Assembly: GCA_026770585.1 (NCBI GenBank)
Contig: MU646502.1
Coordinates: 32,812-46,741, forward strand
Reading direction: 5' to 3'
From: Baffinella frigidus
Taxonomy: Eukaryota; Cryptophyceae; Cryptomonadales; Baffinellaceae
DNA length: 13,930 nucleotides
Position numbers and translations under genes: made by a program. The notes under the pieces were generated by a model. The model worked only from the letters and a program-made list of their open reading frames with translations, had not been told where the DNA came from and made no database searches. Every line of letters starts with the position of its first letter. The stretch's first letter is position 1. Positions 8,144-11,100 of the stretch are shown in pieces.

Positions 8144-11100
8144 GGCGCTCTGGACCACCGTCTGCAGCGGCGTCATGTTGCTCGGCGCGCATTCCTACGG
8201 AGCACACCAAAGTTGTTGAAGCGGGCACACGAAAGTTGCTGAAATGGGGAAACGAAAGTTGTTTGGAATGGTGACTTTCCTAGCACTTTAAGTCATGGCG
8301 CTCGGCGCACATTCCTGCGGGAAGTGGAAATGGCGGCTCTCAACAAAATTGGGCTCGCGGTAAAATAAATTCAGAGCAAGAAATCCAGTACAAAAGTGCA
8401 ACCACAAATGCATTGATGGCGAGCCCAATTTTACTCGGGCAGAGCTCGGAAACCAGTTTGAATTTTCGAGGGAAAACGTACATGCGAGCGCATAAGAAGG
8501 TCGATATGCGGGGAAATCGGCAGCAGACCGACGGCCAGGGCTCCTTCGAAGCCCACACAGCCACACAGCCACACAGCGGACTTTGGAGGGAATTTTGAAT
8601 AACCCTTAAGCGATAAGAACTACGACCCTACGGTAGGCAACCCGTAGGGGCATAGGGGGGTTCCTATGGATAAGGTAACAGAAAGGTGGCCCGATTTGGG
8701 CCGAAAATCCCTTCGTAGCCCGCTGTGTGGGTGGGCTTCGATGGAGATTTAGACCAAAAATCCGGTTAATTAAATGGCCTCGTACCAGTAATCCAACAAT
8801 TGGGAACGTACGTGCGAGAGCATGAAGATGTCGATGTGCGGGGGGGGTCGGCAGCAACCCCATACACGGCGCTTTCGCCACAAACCCATCAAACAAAACG
8901 CGTTCATTCGTAAACCCACAAACAAAAGGCATTCGTCCATAATTTCCGGGGAATAACGTACGTGAGAAAGCATGAAGATGTCGATGTGCGGGGGGATCGG
9001 AAGGAGCCCTGCCGCCAGCGCGCGGAGCATCGTGCTCTTGCCAGACCTGGAAAAAGAGGGAGGAGCGAGTGTTAGACACTCACGACAGAGTGCTGGACAC
9101 ACCTTTGTACCAACTTCAGGACACGACACTGTACCAACTTCAGGACACGACACTAAAATACCCTGAATATAATTGTAGTCCATTTTCCGGTCGGGTCCAC
9201 GGTAGAGAGCATGAAGATGTCGATGTGCGGGCGGGGGTCGGCTGCAGCCCTGCCGCCAGAGCGCGCAGCATTGTACTCTTGCCGGACCTGGGTTTGGGGT
9301 TAGGGCTTACGGTTAAAAAATCTGAAAGAAAATTGCCACACAAGTTGACTGATTTTGTTCGATGCTCCGATGCTTCTCGGCCTCGAAATCGTGTCAACTG
9401 ATGAGAGACCCGCTCTACCAGGGGAGCCGGTAACCAGTCAACAGTTTTGTTAAAGCAATCCAATTCCCGGCAAAATTTGAAGGAAAGGCTCCAATTCCCG
9501 GTCCACTCAGGAGCCCACGACGACCACTCAGCCCGGATTTGCGGGTGTAGCGTGACCAATTTCCAATACAAATTGAAGAAAGGGCTGCAATTCCCGTTCA
9601 AAAGAGGTCATCGTAGCTTTCTGAGTGGTCCCGGCACAGACCGGTTGACGAGGCGGGCTCGTATTAGGGCGTAAAGACTTTTGGATCACTCAACTCTGGG
9701 CTTGAGGGCCTTTCTAGGACCTGTATCGAGAGTAATAAAGAAGAAGAAGACATACCACACGAGAATGCGAGAGTGGCCTAATTTAAACCGATGTGCTTTT
9801 AAAAGTGGGCAGTTGTGTAGTAAGTGTCGTTCATTGGTCACGCAACTAGCCATATATTGGCCAGGCGCGAGGTTGAAACACCTTATCCTGGTACAAATAC
9901 AGATCCGGGGACGCGCGCGTCCCCGCCAACATCATCAGTGGGTCAGACCCGTTGGAGCCGAGAAGGCCACCTTATCCTGGAACAAATATTTACAAACCCA
10001 CATATAAATAGGACCCTCTAGCATTCTCGAGCGGTACCCGTTGGAGCCGAGAAGACCGTAGCGACGGCCCATGTTCAGCTCCAGCGTGGTGTCTTCCACA
10101 AGAATCTTCGAATAAATCTGCGAGCAGCACACCATGTATTAGTTGGATGTATTAGTTGGATGTATTAGTAGGTGGTGTAGCGTGTTAGCTGACCACAAGA
10201 ATCTTCGAATAAATCTGCGAGCAGCACACCATGTATGAGTTGGCGCAAGAATCTTCGAATAAATCTGCCATCATCGCATGAAGTGTATGAGTTGGATGTG
10301 TTTTAGTTGGTGGTGTCTAAGCTTGTCCATCAACCCTGACGCTTTTTGAAGTGCGGTTTCGCGTACGTTTTTTCTGATCGAGCTCGCTGATCGATCTCAT
10401 TGAATTTCGCACTCAATCCTAGGCACAGGAGCACGAAAAGAGACCACGCGACGATAACATGTGCATCAAATATATTGCGTCTTTCTATTATTTATGCACT
10501 GCTAAAAGTATTTTCGTTCGGAATCCGCGCAAAGTTGACAGATTTGTGGGTGAGTTGACTTTGAAAACAGGCCAATTTGATGGACAGGCCATCGTCGCGT
10601 GGAGAACAGGGAGTCAGGGGTCTCGCAACCCGCACGTCCCTACGGATGGCCTACCGTAGGGTCCTAGGGATTATTCACTTATGGGTTATACACGAAACCC
10701 CTTCGTAGCCCGCTGTGTGGTTAGGGGGGGCTCGTAGCCTCGAAAGAAAAGGAGGACACACCGTCACGTCCCCCGTCCACTTAGTGGGCTATGTGGACGG
10801 CTGGACGGCGGACACAGCTGAACAAGGGCCCACATAGCCCACTACGCGGACGGGGGGGTGCGTGTGACCTCGAGAGGTCGCGCCCCCTTCCGTCCACTGA
10901 GTGGGCTATGTTGACGGAGGACACACCACTGGAGCTGAGCCAGGGTCTGGAACAGCCCCGCCGGCAGGCTCGTGAACGCCCATGTGACCGGTCACGCGGA
11001 CGCCGAAGCCAGACGGTCGGTCGTGACTGCCTTGCGTGTTCTTAGACCCAGTGCCACTCTCCCTCGAAGAGAGTGGCACTGGGTCAAACTCTACTAAACA

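Larger units (their letters stand above)
7689..8961 (-). other. Intron 5
   Basis: 1273 nt with a textbook GTACGT donor. Holds four exon-6 5'-end echoes, two exon-5 3'-end echoes, a CT microsatellite and a 14-bp inverted repeat (8345-8358 with 8419-8432). The phrase GGTGACTTTCCTAGCAC recurs at about 7722, 7895 and 8269, each just left of an exon-6 echo, so the echoes travelled with flanking intron. Confidence 0.8.
9047..10037 (-). other. Intron 4
   Basis: 991 nt with GTACCG donor and TTTTTCCAG acceptor. Holds an exon-5 5'-end echo (9203-9287), an exon-4 3'-end echo (9949-9968) and a 24-bp tandem duplication (9106-9153). CCTTATCCTGG occurs at 9882 and 9970. No recognised domain between 9300 and 9940. 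Confidence 0.75.

Noticed and set aside
7962-8274. Frames with SLSLSL or RERERE runs
   Set aside because: Products of the CT microsatellite.
9140-9601. 153-codon minus-strand frame containing [15 protein letters not shown]
   Set aside because: The Walker A part is the frameshifted exon-5 echo; the remainder is intron sequence without family resemblance.
10459-10659. 66-codon plus-strand frame starting [11 protein letters not shown]
   Set aside because: No recognisable domain, no supporting splice or expression signal, lies antisense in intron 3, and its end overlaps a dispersed repeat.
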